From NCBI GenBank assembly GCA_902615845.1, contig CACMQS010000001.1, positions 1 to 64,000 of the forward strand: DNA of 64,000 bases, in the 5' to 3' direction. Made by a program: the position numbers and the translations under genes. Shown here piece by piece: positions 55,001 through 63,293 of this stretch; positions within the stretch are counted from its first letter, which is position 1, and the number at the start of each line of letters is the position of its first letter. The notes below the pieces were generated by a model. It was not told the origin of the DNA and made no database searches. It was given only the letters and a program-made list of their open reading frames with translations. Source of the stretch: an uncultured Alphaproteobacteria bacterium (GTDB lineage Bacteria > Pseudomonadota > Alphaproteobacteria > HIMB59 > GCA-002718135).

Positions 55001-55768
55001 GTGTTAAATGTTCAAGATACAGAAATAAAAGAAGGTAAATTTAACCTATTATTAGACAATTTCGAGGGTCCTATAGACCTTTTGTTGGTTTTGGCTAGAT
55101 CACAGAAGGTTGATTTATCTGATATATCTATATCCGAGTTAGCTGACCAATATATTAATTTCATTAATCAATATAGAAATATTCATATTGAAATAGCTGC
55201 TGATTATTTAGTGATGGCAGCATGGCTAACGTATCTGAAATCAAGATTACTATTACCAAAAGAAGAAAAAACAGATGAATATACAGCCGATGAGTTAGAA
55301 GAGGCCTTAAAATATCAATTACAGAGACTAGAGGCTTTTCAAAATATTTCTAAAATCATATATTCAAGACCTCTTGTTAATAGAGATGTATTTTATGGGG
55401 GGTCATCTGAAGGTCTCAAAGTTAAATATAATATAAATTATACATCTAATTTATATGACTTACTAAAATCATATAGTCAAATACTTAAATCGAGTGAACA
55501 GGTAAAACAATTAACTATTGAGTATTCAGAACTTTATTCAGTTGATCAAGCAGTTAAAAGATTAAAAGGTATTTTTGGAAATATTTCAGAATGGACCAAT
55601 TTTTTAAATGTAATTCCAAATTTAATCAAAGCTAATAAAACAATTAATAAATCCATTATCTCATCTAACTTTGTTGCTTCTTTAGAATTATCAAAAAATG
55701 GATTTATTGATTTAAAACAAGATGAAAGTTTTGGTAATATTTATATTAAATTTAATCAAAATGGATAA
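55001..55768 (+). CDS. scpA: Segregation and condensation protein A
   Basis: Kleisin subunit of the SMC-ScpAB condensin complex. The 255 residues begin with FNLLLDNFEGPIDLLLVLARSQKVDLSDISI, the ScpA signature, then ADYLVMAAWLTYLKSRLLLPKEE, and end in a small winged-helix part. The start is GTG at 55001, the only reasonable start ahead of the conserved region. There is a 39-base gap after the SPOR-like gene and an 8-base overlap with scpB. Confidence 0.93.
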   Translation: MLNVQDTEIKEGKFNLLLDNFEGPIDLLLVLARSQKVDLSDISISELADQYINFINQYRNIHIEIAADYLVMAAWLTYLKSRLLLPKEEKTDEYTADELEEALKYQLQRLEAFQNISKIIYSRPLVNRDVFYGGSSEGLKVKYNINYTSNLYDLLKSYSQILKSSEQVKQLTIEYSELYSVDQAVKRLKGIFGNISEWTNFLNVIPNLIKANKTINKSIISSNFVASLELSKNGFIDLKQDESFGNIYIKFNQNG

Positions 55769-56396
55769 TAAAGATATTAAAATTTTAGAAGCAATATTAT
55801 TTGCATCAGGAGAGCCACTTGATGAAAATGATTTAAAAGAAAAAATTAAAGAAAAAAATAACATAAGTAATCTATTACAAGAAATTAAAGATTTTTATAA
55901 AAACAGAGGTATAAATTTAATCAAAACTGGCAACAAATGGTCTTTTAGAACTGCTGAAGATCTCAGTGATGAATTAACTATTTTTAAAACACAGAAAAGA
56001 AAATTATCAAGAGCAGCACTAGAAACATTATCTATAATTGCTTACCAACAACCAATAACAAGATCAGAAATTGAAAATATTAGAGGTGTTCAAATGGGTA
56101 GAGGCTCTCTAGATCATTTGATGGAAATAGGATGGATACGTCCTTCAGGTAGGAAAAGTATACCTGGTAAACCTACTTTATGGTCTACCACAGATTTGTT
56201 TGTTGAACATTTTGGATTGAATAGTTTATCCGATTTACCTAGTAAAGAGGAACTAAAGGCAAGTGGTTTTCTAGATAAACGTGCTGCGATTGCAACTATA
56301 AGTGATCTTGCTAAAAATGATGAAAATTTCCAAAGTAATGATAATTTTGAACAGGATGATGAAAATAATATTGATGATTTTATTCAAAATACTTAG
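55761..56396 (+). CDS. scpB: Segregation and condensation protein B
   Basis: Partner of ScpA in the bacterial condensin complex. The 211 residues form two winged-helix domains with KILEAILFASGEPL at the start and RAALETLSIIAYQQPITRSEIENIRGV and PGKPTLWSTTDLFVEHFGL in the second half. An in-frame ATG at 55722 would add 13 residues from inside scpA; the ATG at 55761, immediately before the conserved helix, is preferred. In related genomes tatA follows at once, whereas here about 1.2 kb intervenes. Confidence 0.94.
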   Translation: MDNKDIKILEAILFASGEPLDENDLKEKIKEKNNISNLLQEIKDFYKNRGINLIKTGNKWSFRTAEDLSDELTIFKTQKRKLSRAALETLSIIAYQQPITRSEIENIRGVQMGRGSLDHLMEIGWIRPSGRKSIPGKPTLWSTTDLFVEHFGLNSLSDLPSKEELKASGFLDKRAAIATISDLAKNDENFQSNDNFEQDDENNIDDFIQNT

Positions 56397-56400
56397 TTAA

Positions 56401-56454
56401 CTTATTACTTCTTGTTTTTTTCCTATAGTTTTCGTATAAGCTCCTTATGACACC
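56401..56454 (+). repeat. Direct repeat copy 1 (scpB side of the inserted segment)
   Basis: This 54-base stretch matches 57553-57605 at about 43 of 54 aligned positions with one gap (counted by hand). The best parts are CTTGTTTTTT, ATAGTTT-CGTATAAG and ATGACACC. The last eight bases equal the first codons of tatA. It starts 4 bases after the scpB stop. It may be one end of an old insertion. Confidence 0.75.
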
Positions 56455-56623
56455 GTGTGTGTCAAATCAATTTATCTCATTGAAAAAATTATATTTTTAA
56501 TTTCCAGTGTCTTTATTTTGTGTTTTTTTTATTTTAAAATTTTTTGATCTTAAAATATACTGGGTAAACAAATAAATTGTCTACTCGTTTTAAATCAGTT
56601 TAAGTTGATAACCTAGGATTGTT
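56455..56623. other. Non-coding AT-rich stretch between direct repeat 1 and the exonuclease gene
   Basis: No gene is visible. TGACAC (56448-56453) and GTGTCA (56459-56464) form a 6-base inverted repeat across the right edge of the direct repeat. A T-rich stretch TTTTGTGTTTTTTTT near 56518-56532 resembles TTTTGTGTTCCTTTTTTTT near 57504-57522 at the other end of the insert. No promoter or RNA gene can be supported. Confidence 0.4.
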
Positions 56624-57208
56624 TTATTTGTTATTATTCAGTAGTTTAATTAATAATTTTGCATATTCTCTGGCATCATCTATGGCTTTATGCGTATGTT
56701 TTGTATTATCATGCAATTCTAGAGAGTAATCATCTCTACCTATGTCTTTATAATCTTTTTGCAGCACAGCAGCAGCATAGGATTTGATATCAAAGGCTGC
56801 TTGTCCATTCTTATCAAAAAAAGGCATAGAGAAAGGAATTTTTTCTAATCGTTCTACAAGAAAAGTTTGAATATACCAATTGATCCACATAAAATCTAAT
56901 GGAGCTGGATGAGCAGCCATAATTCGTGGGGTTGGTAACGTAAGAAGCCAATCTCCAAATTTGTTCATTCCTTCTTTGGGTGAGACTTGATGATGTTGAG
57001 TATATTTCAAAGCTTCTGGCGCTTCTGTTGTAAACCAATGCATAGTAGCGGGGTGAGGTTTGGCATTTTCTAGTGGCAAGAAATTAATTTCACATTCTCC
57101 AAATTTTTTTCCTGCTTTATTAACGGCTACAGCACCAAGGCTTATCATAGAATGTGGTCCAGGAATAGGTCCGTCTGCTTCTATGTCACACACAACATAA
57201 GTAGTCAT
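56624..57208 (-). CDS. DEDD-family 3'-5' exonuclease
   Basis: A 194-residue DnaQ-fold nuclease. The first acidic motif is VVCDIEADGP right after the ATG (residues 5-14), the second lies in AHPAPLDFMWINW and the third is HKAIDDAREYAKLL, so the DEDDh residues are complete. It is a stand-alone domain, not a polymerase III epsilon subunit with its alpha-binding tail. A GTG at 57232 would add eight residues (VSGNNSTM), but the ATG fits the fold edge better. Its codon use is less AT-rich than the neighbours. It lies opposite to the scp-tat genes inside a segment flanked by direct repeats, so it was probably acquired. Confidence 0.85.
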   Translation of the reverse strand: MTTYVVCDIEADGPIPGPHSMISLGAVAVNKAGKKFGECEINFLPLENAKPHPATMHWFTTEAPEALKYTQHHQVSPKEGMNKFGDWLLTLPTPRIMAAHPAPLDFMWINWYIQTFLVERLEKIPFSMPFFDKNGQAAFDIKSYAAAVLQKDYKDIGRDDYSLELHDNTKHTHKAIDDAREYAKLLIKLLNNNK

Positions 57209-57252
57209 AGTTGAATTATTACCACTAACCACGGAGATTGTTAAGAGTTCAG

Positions 57253-57396
57253 CTATTTTTTAATTTTCTTTTTATCTTTCCTACGAAGATCATCAGTTTT
57301 TTTATTACTTAATAGTATTGGATAAGTTTGAATTTTACCTCCATAAATTGGGTGGTCTTTTTTAGCGACTTTTAGATTTTTTAAAGAAATTACCAT
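57253..57396 (-). CDS. Small basic protein of 47 residues, function unknown
   Basis: A short ORF with a strong ribosome binding site (AAAGGAGATAAA directly before the ATG at 57396). The product starts MVISLKNLKVAKKDHPIYGG and ends in a very basic tail (RRKDKKKIKK). It has no membrane segment or signal peptide. No family is recognised. It lies 44 bases upstream of the exonuclease gene on the same strand, so the two may be one transcript. The good start site is the main argument for reality; its length alone would not convince. Confidence 0.5.
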   Translation of the reverse strand: MVISLKNLKVAKKDHPIYGGKIQTYPILLSNKKTDDLRRKDKKKIKK

Positions 57397-57552
57397 TTTA
57401 TCTCCTTTAGCGTTTTGTTTTGTGTCCCAGCAATTAGAGTATCTAAATCAGGACAAAATATTTATATATTAAATGTATCGTTTTGTGCTTTTTTTTGTGC
57501 CCATTTTGTGTTCCTTTTTTTTCTATATTTTACTAAAGCTATCCTTATCTTG
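57397..57552. other. Spacer upstream of the small ORF with a start-less minus-strand open frame
   Basis: On the minus strand a frame is open from 57671 (inside tatA) to a TAA at 57469-57471. Its product would be basic (KIRIALVKYRKKRNTKW, then AQKKSTKRYI), but it has no ATG or GTG start. TTTTGTG is repeated several times (near 57418, 57481 and 57504). It may be the tail of a decayed gene, perhaps of the recombinase that moved the segment. That origin is a guess. Confidence 0.35.
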
Positions 57553-57605
57553 CTTATAATTTCTTGTTTTTTCTCATAGTTTCCGTATAAGAGCGGGATG
57601 ACACC
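57553..57605 (+). repeat. Direct repeat copy 2 (tatA side of the inserted segment)
   Basis: A 53-base partner of 56401-56454, ending inside the third codon of tatA. It differs mainly in the six bases before the ATG (AGCGGG here, CTCCTT in copy 1). This copy is the functional tatA upstream region. Confidence 0.75.
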
Positions 57606-57783
57606 TAGTATTTGGCAATTATTAATTGTACTCGTTATTGTTCTACTTCTTTTCGGTAGAGGTAAAATACCTCAACTTATGGGTGATATGGCAAAAGGAA
57701 TCAAATCATTTAAGAGAGGAATGTCTGACGAAGAAAAAAAAGAAGATAAAAATTTAGAGAATAAAAACGACGAAGAAAAGTAA
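57598..57783 (+). CDS. tatA: Sec-independent translocase subunit TatA
   Basis: Forms the pore-like part of the twin-arginine translocon that exports folded proteins. The 61 residues have the short N-terminal membrane helix ([16 protein letters not shown]), the hinge [12 protein letters not shown] and an amphipathic helix ([12 protein letters not shown]), then a charged tail. The first codons are shared with the direct repeat. The ribosome site is poor. tatB follows after 5 bases. Confidence 0.94.
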   Translation: MTPSIWQLLIVLVIVLLLFGRGKIPQLMGDMAKGIKSFKRGMSDEEKKEDKNLENKNDEEK

Positions 57784-57788
57784 ATATA

Positions 57789-58103
57789 ATGTTTACTTTT
57801 GGTTGGAGTGAAATTTTCTTAATTGGGATAATAGTCGTTGTTGTTATTGGCCCAAAAGATCTTCCAAAATTCATTAAACAAGTTGGATCTTTTACTAAAT
57901 ATATTAAAAAAATGTCTTCTGAATTTAAGTCATCTATAAATGAAATTGCTGAAGAGGAAGAAATTAAAGAATTGGCTAAATCAGTTAAAGAGGTAAAAAA
58001 AATAAAAGACGGCATTAATATCAAAAAAAATTTTGAAAATGAGATTAAAGAAGTTCAAGAAACAGTGAAAATGACCGAGAATGAAATTTCAAAAAAAAAT
58101 TAA
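57789..58103 (+). CDS. tatB: Sec-independent translocase subunit TatB
   Basis: Receptor subunit with TatC. The 104 residues start with the TatB helix GWSEIFLIGIIVVVVIGPKDLPKFIKQVG, which includes the Glu and the Gly-Pro hinge, followed by a long charged amphipathic helix rich in Lys and Glu. It lies between tatA and tatC as in all alphaproteobacteria, 15 bases ahead of tatC. Confidence 0.93.
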   Translation: MFTFGWSEIFLIGIIVVVVIGPKDLPKFIKQVGSFTKYIKKMSSEFKSSINEIAEEEEIKELAKSVKEVKKIKDGINIKKNFENEIKEVQETVKMTENEISKKN

Positions 58104-58118
58104 TTTATTATTTTTGTA

Positions 58119-58874
58119 ATGGCTGAAGAAAAATTTGAAGAAATGTCTCTAATAGGGCATCTCACTGAGTTACGAAAAAGATTACTATGGAGTTTTTTAT
58201 ATATTTTATTAATCTTCATTGTTTGTTTTTACTTTGCAGATGAATTATTTGCCTTTTTAGCCAATCCTTTAGTAGAACTATTTGATAAAGATAAAGGTCA
58301 AGGTTTTATTTATACAGCTTTACAAGAAGCTTTTTTTACAGAATTAAAAATAGCTTTTTTCTTTGCTTTATTTTTTTCATTCCCATTAATTGCAATACAA
58401 ATATGGAGATTTATTGCACCAGGATTATACAAAAAGGAAAAGAGAGCTTTTTTACCCTATTTAGTTGCGACACCAATTTTATTTTTTGCAGGTGGATCAA
58501 TGGTTTATTATATTATCGCACCATTGGCATGGTCTTTTTTCCTATCTTATCAAAACCTTGGCTCTAGTGGAGTGCCTATTCGATTAGAAGCTAAGATGGG
58601 AGAATATTTATCTCTTATGATGCGATTTATTTTTGCTTTTGGTTTAGCATTTCAGCTTCCTGTTGTTTTATCATTAATGGCGAGAGTAGGGATGGTTACT
58701 TATGAATCACTTAAAAAATTTAGAAAATATGCAATTGTATTAGCATTTTTATCAGCTGCATTCTTAACTCCACCTGATCCATTTAGTCAAATAAGTTTAG
58801 CTCTGCCAATTATATTTTTATACGAAGTTTCAATTTATATTGCAAAACTAATACAAAAAAATAAAGATAAGTAA
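58119..58874 (+). CDS. tatC: Sec-independent translocase subunit TatC
   Basis: Six-helix membrane subunit that recognises the twin-arginine signal. The 251 residues include MSLIGHLTELRKRLL at the N-terminus, IYTALQEAFFTELKIAFF with its conserved Glu, and the LTPPDPFSQ motif late in the chain. The stop shares one base with the serS start, so translational coupling is likely. Confidence 0.95.
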   Translation: MAEEKFEEMSLIGHLTELRKRLLWSFLYILLIFIVCFYFADELFAFLANPLVELFDKDKGQGFIYTALQEAFFTELKIAFFFALFFSFPLIAIQIWRFIAPGLYKKEKRAFLPYLVATPILFFAGGSMVYYIIAPLAWSFFLSYQNLGSSGVPIRLEAKMGEYLSLMMRFIFAFGLAFQLPVVLSLMARVGMVTYESLKKFRKYAIVLAFLSAAFLTPPDPFSQISLALPIIFLYEVSIYIAKLIQKNKDK

Positions 58875-60136
58875 TGCATAATATTAATTTTATCAGAGAA
58901 AATCCAACAGAGTTTGATAATTATATGAAACAAAGAGGTGAGCACCCAATATCAAATAAAATATTAGAAATCGATAAAGTTAAAAGAGAAACTCAGACCG
59001 TCCTTCAGAACCTTTTAGCAGAAAGAAACTCTATTTCTAAAAGTATTGGTAAACTTAAAAGTGAAAATAAAGATGCTTCATCAGAAATGAGTAAAGTTGA
59101 TGAAATTAAAAATAAAATTAATAATTTAAAGGAACTTGAGACAATTAAAGACGAGGAGCTAAAAACTATCCTCTCAAGACTTCCAAATATAGCTGATAAG
59201 ACTGTACCTATAGGAAGCAATGAAGCAGACAATACAAAATATAGAGAATGGGGTGAAAAACCAGGATTTGATTTTAATCCTAAAACTCATTTTGAATTAG
59301 GGGAAAATTTAGGTTTAATGAATTTTGAAACTGCATCTAAATTATCAGGATCTAGATTTGTTTTATTAAAAAATCAACTTTCTAAACTCGAAAGAGCAAT
59401 AGCAAATTTTATGTTAGATAAGCATACGAATGAAAATGGTTATATTGAATATAATTTACCTTTTTTGGTAAAAGATTCTGCCCTTTTTGGAACAGGGCAA
59501 TTACCTAAATTTGGAGAAGATTTATTTACTGCTGGGGAAGATCATTGGTTAATACCAACTGCTGAAGTCCCCCTAACAAACATGGTTAGAGAAGAAATAC
59601 TCAGCCAAAATCAATTACCAATGAGAGTAACTTCTTATACACCTTGTTTTAGATCAGAAGCTGGTGCTGCAGGTAAGGATACTCGTGGCATGTTAAGACA
59701 ACATCAATTTACTAAAGTTGAATTAGTTTCAATAGTAGAGCCACAGCATTCACAAGATGAATTAGAAAGAATGCTTGAAAGTGCAGAAAGTATTCTTAGG
59801 GATTTAAATATTCATTATAGGGTTATGACTTTATGTACAGGTGACATGGGTTTTTCAGCATCAAAAACATACGATATTGAAGTGTGGCTTCCAGGTGAAA
59901 ATACTTATAGAGAAATTTCAAGTTGTTCTAATTGTAATGATTTTCAAGCTAGAAGAATGAATACAAGATATAAATTAGAAAATAAAAATATTTTTGTTCA
60001 TACACTTAATGGATCCGGGTTAGCAGTAGGAAGAACACTAATTGCTATTCTTGAAAATTATCAAATGAAAGATGGAAATATTAAAATTCCAGACGTTTTA
60101 AAAAAATATTTCAATAATTCTGATACTCTTATCTAG
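58874..60136 (+). CDS. serS: Seryl-tRNA synthetase
   Basis: Class II synthetase for tRNA-Ser (and for selenocysteine tRNA where present). The 420 residues comprise the N-terminal tRNA-binding coiled coil (residues 28-105, rich in Lys and Glu) and a catalytic core with motif 2 TPCFRSEAGAAGKDTRGMLRQHQF and motif 3 NGSGLAVGRTLIAILENYQ. It overlaps tatC and pcm by one base on each side. In many relatives surE lies between serS and pcm; not here. Confidence 0.95.
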   Translation: MHNINFIRENPTEFDNYMKQRGEHPISNKILEIDKVKRETQTVLQNLLAERNSISKSIGKLKSENKDASSEMSKVDEIKNKINNLKELETIKDEELKTILSRLPNIADKTVPIGSNEADNTKYREWGEKPGFDFNPKTHFELGENLGLMNFETASKLSGSRFVLLKNQLSKLERAIANFMLDKHTNENGYIEYNLPFLVKDSALFGTGQLPKFGEDLFTAGEDHWLIPTAEVPLTNMVREEILSQNQLPMRVTSYTPCFRSEAGAAGKDTRGMLRQHQFTKVELVSIVEPQHSQDELERMLESAESILRDLNIHYRVMTLCTGDMGFSASKTYDIEVWLPGENTYREISSCSNCNDFQARRMNTRYKLENKNIFVHTLNGSGLAVGRTLIAILENYQMKDGNIKIPDVLKKYFNNSDTLI

Positions 60137-60762
60137 TGCTTGATGTTAGAAAAATAAGATTGATACTTGAATTACGAGAGTCTGGCATTAGTAATTCTGA
60201 GGTTCTCTCTGCAATAGAAAAAATTCCAAGAGAAAAGTTTATTAGTGAAGCTTATAGAAATCAAGCTTATGAAAATATAGCTTTACCAATTGAAAACAAT
60301 CAAACAATTAGTCAGCCTTACGTTGTAGCCAGGATGACTGAATTACTTGACGTTAAAAGTAACCACAAAGTGCTAGAAATAGGCACTGGTAGTGGATATC
60401 AGTGTGCAGTATTATCAATCTTAGCACGTCGTGTATACACGATTGAAAGAATTAAAAATTTACATGAAAGTTCTAATAATATTTTTGAGAAATTAAAATT
60501 AACTAATATTGTTTCAAAATATGATGATGGTAATAATGGTTGGATTGAACAAATACCATTTGATAGAATAATATTTACAGCAGCATCAAAAAAAATAAAT
60601 AATGAAATCTTTTCTCATATTGCAAATGAAGGAATTATGGTTTGTCCAATTGTTAAAAATAACACGCAAATACTGGTAAAATATATAAAACAAAATAATA
60701 AAATTATTTCTGAAGAATATGATGATGTTTTATTTGTTCCAAATCTTCAAGGTGTAGTATAG
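60136..60762 (+). CDS. pcm: Protein-L-isoaspartate O-methyltransferase
   Basis: Repairs isoaspartyl damage in ageing proteins using SAM. Canonical motifs are all present: PREKF, NQTISQPYVVARMTELL, and the SAM motif VLEIGTGSGYQCAVLS (about residues 75-90). The GTG start shares one base with the serS stop. The 208 residues match the family. A second, degenerate relative is encoded at 43808. The 3' end overlaps the convergent MATE gene by 16 bases. Confidence 0.93.
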   Translation: MLDVRKIRLILELRESGISNSEVLSAIEKIPREKFISEAYRNQAYENIALPIENNQTISQPYVVARMTELLDVKSNHKVLEIGTGSGYQCAVLSILARRVYTIERIKNLHESSNNIFEKLKLTNIVSKYDDGNNGWIEQIPFDRIIFTAASKKINNEIFSHIANEGIMVCPIVKNNTQILVKYIKQNNKIISEEYDDVLFVPNLQGVV

Positions 60763-62120
60763 CTGTTTTGAATATTTCGAATTTTATTTGAAGAATAAAA
60801 ATAATATAAGATACCAATTATCCAATGAACAAGAGTTAACGCAATAAACATATAGATATAGTTTTCTTCTATAAAATTATTTACAAATAATATTACAATT
60901 ATAGGAACCAATACAAACCTAATTATGGCCATATACATTACTATTATTGCTTTTTTTAATCCTTGGAATGAAGCATTAGAAATAAAGAAGAAGGGAAAAG
61001 CAGGAAAACCAAGTGCGTAAATTTTAAGATATATAGATCCATAGTAAATTACTTCTTTATCATCAGTAAATAATCTCATGGAATCTTCTGCAGTTATAAA
61101 TAAGATTAATCCTGCTATAGTTAATATTATAACTCCTGTAATCATAGCTTTATTGTAAGTTTCTAAAATTCTTTCATAGTTTTTAGCGCCAAAATTTTGA
61201 CCCACAATTGCCGTTACTGCTGTACTTAATCCTAACAAGGGTAAGAAAAGTAGTTGTTCATATCTTCCGGCTGAAGAAAAACCTGCAATTGCATCATTAC
61301 CAAAACGACTTACAAAAAATAATAATATATATGATCCAAGAGCGATCATCATCAATCCTAATGCCGCTGGAATAGCCTGAAATGAAATTTCCTTAATTAA
61401 ACTTAATTTAGGAATTAAATAATTATTTTTAAAGTTTTCAAAAATCTCTGTTCTATAAATTTTATATAATAAATATAAGAGACCAATTATCTGAGATAAT
61501 ATTGTAGCTATTGCTATTCCAGTTATACCCATTGGTGCAAATAATTCAAAATTAATTATTTTTCCTGTAATTAATATTGGATTTAAAATTATATTAAGAA
61601 AAAAACTAAAAATTAAAACATTTCTATAACTTTTAGTATCTCCTTGAGCTGATAAACATGAATTACATACCATGAGTAAAAGAATTATAACTGATCCTAA
61701 ATAAATTACGTTCATATACAATGATGAAAGTTTAAGGGTTTTTGGATCATCATTTATAGATTCTAAAATTATGTTCCCAAAATAAAATCCAAAAAAAGTT
61801 ATACCTAAGCCTACTAAAATTGTTACGACAAAAGATTGTGAAAATGCATGACTTGCTTTTTTAATATTTTTTTCTCCTAAAGAATTAGCAACATTACTTG
61901 TTGTAGCTATGCTAAGTCCTATTCCAAGTGCAATAATTATAAAATATACAGGAAATGTTTGACCAATAGCTGCTAAAGCTGTTTCAGAAATCATTCTACC
62001 TGCAAAGATAGTATCAACTAAAGAATATAAATTATTAAATATAGTTCCAATTGAGGCTGGCAAAGCAATTTTTATAAATAACTTATAGATATCTTCATCA
62101 AGTAAATTAATTTTTTTCAT
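60747..62120 (-). CDS. MATE-family efflux transporter
   Basis: Na+- or H+-coupled multidrug/toxin exporter in the inner membrane. The 457 residues give twelve helices, with conserved segments LPASIGTIFNNLYSLVDTIFAGR near the start and GLSTAVTAIVGQNFGAKNYER in the second half, both MATE signatures. It lies 2 bases after rlmJ on the minus strand, in a likely operon. The substrates cannot be inferred. Confidence 0.92.
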   Translation of the reverse strand: MKKINLLDEDIYKLFIKIALPASIGTIFNNLYSLVDTIFAGRMISETALAAIGQTFPVYFIIIALGIGLSIATTSNVANSLGEKNIKKASHAFSQSFVVTILVGLGITFFGFYFGNIILESINDDPKTLKLSSLYMNVIYLGSVIILLLMVCNSCLSAQGDTKSYRNVLIFSFFLNIILNPILITGKIINFELFAPMGITGIAIATILSQIIGLLYLLYKIYRTEIFENFKNNYLIPKLSLIKEISFQAIPAALGLMMIALGSYILLFFVSRFGNDAIAGFSSAGRYEQLLFLPLLGLSTAVTAIVGQNFGAKNYERILETYNKAMITGVIILTIAGLILFITAEDSMRLFTDDKEVIYYGSIYLKIYALGFPAFPFFFISNASFQGLKKAIIVMYMAIIRFVLVPIIVILFVNNFIEENYIYMFIALTLVHWIIGILYYFYSSNKIRNIQNSYTTP

Positions 62121-62122
62121 AT

Positions 62123-62956
62123 TTATAAATATCTTAATTTAAACCTGGTACTATTTTCCTCTTGTTTCAAAATATTTTGAATTTCGTGTATTACCTCTTT
62201 GAGGTTTTTCATTATAGATCTATTTGAAAAATTTATTAATAATAAGCCACTTCCTTGCATTCCAACATTGTCTCCATATTTCATAATAGGCACTTCAACA
62301 TTGATAATATTACTTATACCTTTTTTTCTAATATTCTGAATAAAGGAGTCATTTTCCAAAATATTCAAAACTGGATACCATATTATGATTTTGGATTTTG
62401 AGAATAAATTATCAATATTATTTAGTATCTTCTCTACTTTTTCAAAATCATCCTTTATTTCATATGATGGATCTATAAATAGAAAATAATTTTTGTCTTT
62501 ATTAACTTTATTAAAAATAAAATTAAATCCATCAGTATTTATAACTTTAGCATTGGTATATTTGTTTAAGTTTTTTTTTAATAATTCATATTCATTATTG
62601 TGAAGTTCACAAAAAAATAATTTATCTTTTTCATTAGCTATGGATGAAATAAATATAGGTGATCCAGGATAAAAATTATTTTTTCCAGTAATTTTAGAAA
62701 TAGTTGAAAGATAATTTTTAATTAAAATATTATTACCTTTGTTGTAATTTTGTATCTTTTTAATTCCTTCTTTATACTCTTTATTTTTATCCATGTGCTT
62801 TGATATATATTTATAAATTCCGTTACCAGAATGAGTATCAATATAACTTATTGAATTATTTACTTTTTTTTCAAGATTATATAAGTAAAGCATTATAATG
62901 TGTTTCATAACATCTGCATGATTTCCAGCATGATAACCGTGTTTATAGCTAAGCAT
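62123..62956 (-). CDS. rlmJ: 23S rRNA (adenine2030-N6)-methyltransferase
   Basis: Methylates A2030 of 23S rRNA with SAM. The 277 residues start with LSYKHGYHAGNHADVMKHIIM, the RlmJ (formerly YhiR/ComJ) signature, and include YIDTHSGNGIYK as the first SAM region and FLFIDPSYEIKDDF, the NPPY-like catalytic motif read as DPSYE. GMQGSGLLLIN near the C-terminus is also typical. It is divergent from the cold shock gene, with 126 bases between. Confidence 0.92.
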   Translation of the reverse strand: MLSYKHGYHAGNHADVMKHIIMLYLYNLEKKVNNSISYIDTHSGNGIYKYISKHMDKNKEYKEGIKKIQNYNKGNNILIKNYLSTISKITGKNNFYPGSPIFISSIANEKDKLFFCELHNNEYELLKKNLNKYTNAKVINTDGFNFIFNKVNKDKNYFLFIDPSYEIKDDFEKVEKILNNIDNLFSKSKIIIWYPVLNILENDSFIQNIRKKGISNIINVEVPIMKYGDNVGMQGSGLLLINFSNRSIMKNLKEVIHEIQNILKQEENSTRFKLRYL

Positions 62957-63082
62957 AAAAATAAAAAAAATTGTTGAAATTAATTTCTTATTAGTTATTT
63001 AAAGTATTAAATTAATCAATATACAATATTTATATAAGTTAAATAAATTTAATCCCCCAATAATAAATAAGGAGAATATAAT

Positions 63083-63286
63083 ATGCCAAGTGGTAAAATT
63101 AAATGGTTTAATCCGACCAAAGGTTATGGATTTATAGAAAATGATGATGGAGGAAAAGATGTTTTTCTTCATGTTTCAGCTTTAGAAGCTGCTGGTATTG
63201 ATACTTTAGAAGAAGGTATGCCAGTTGAATTTGAAATCGGTGAAAACCGTGGAAAAGAAAACGCTATTAATATTAAGAAAAAATAA
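63083..63286 (+). CDS. Cold shock protein (CspA family)
   Basis: Small RNA/ssDNA chaperone of 67 residues. The RNA-binding motifs are KGYGFIEND (RNP1) and VFLHVSA (RNP2), and the chain begins [15 protein letters not shown] strong ribosome site (AAGGAG, about 63069) precedes the ATG at 63083. The leader could run about 80 bases; I see no defined cold-shock fold in it. The next gene starts 7 bases later. Confidence 0.96.
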   Translation: MPSGKIKWFNPTKGYGFIENDDGGKDVFLHVSALEAAGIDTLEEGMPVEFEIGENRGKENAINIKKK

Positions 63287-63293
63287 TATTTAA

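Noticed and set aside
55722..55760. Earlier ATG for scpB inside scpA
   Set aside because: It adds 13 hydrophobic residues from the scpA frame overlap. The ATG at 55761 stands directly before the conserved helix.
56448..56464. Inverted repeat TGACAC...GTGTCA considered as a regulator operator or recombinase core site
   Set aside because: Only six base pairs in one copy; the second direct repeat lacks the right half, so neither a shared operator nor a duplicated core site is supported.
57209..57232. GTG at 57232 as the exonuclease start
   Set aside because: It adds eight residues outside the fold and has no ribosome site at the right distance; the ATG at 57208 begins right before the first acidic motif. 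It cannot be excluded fully.
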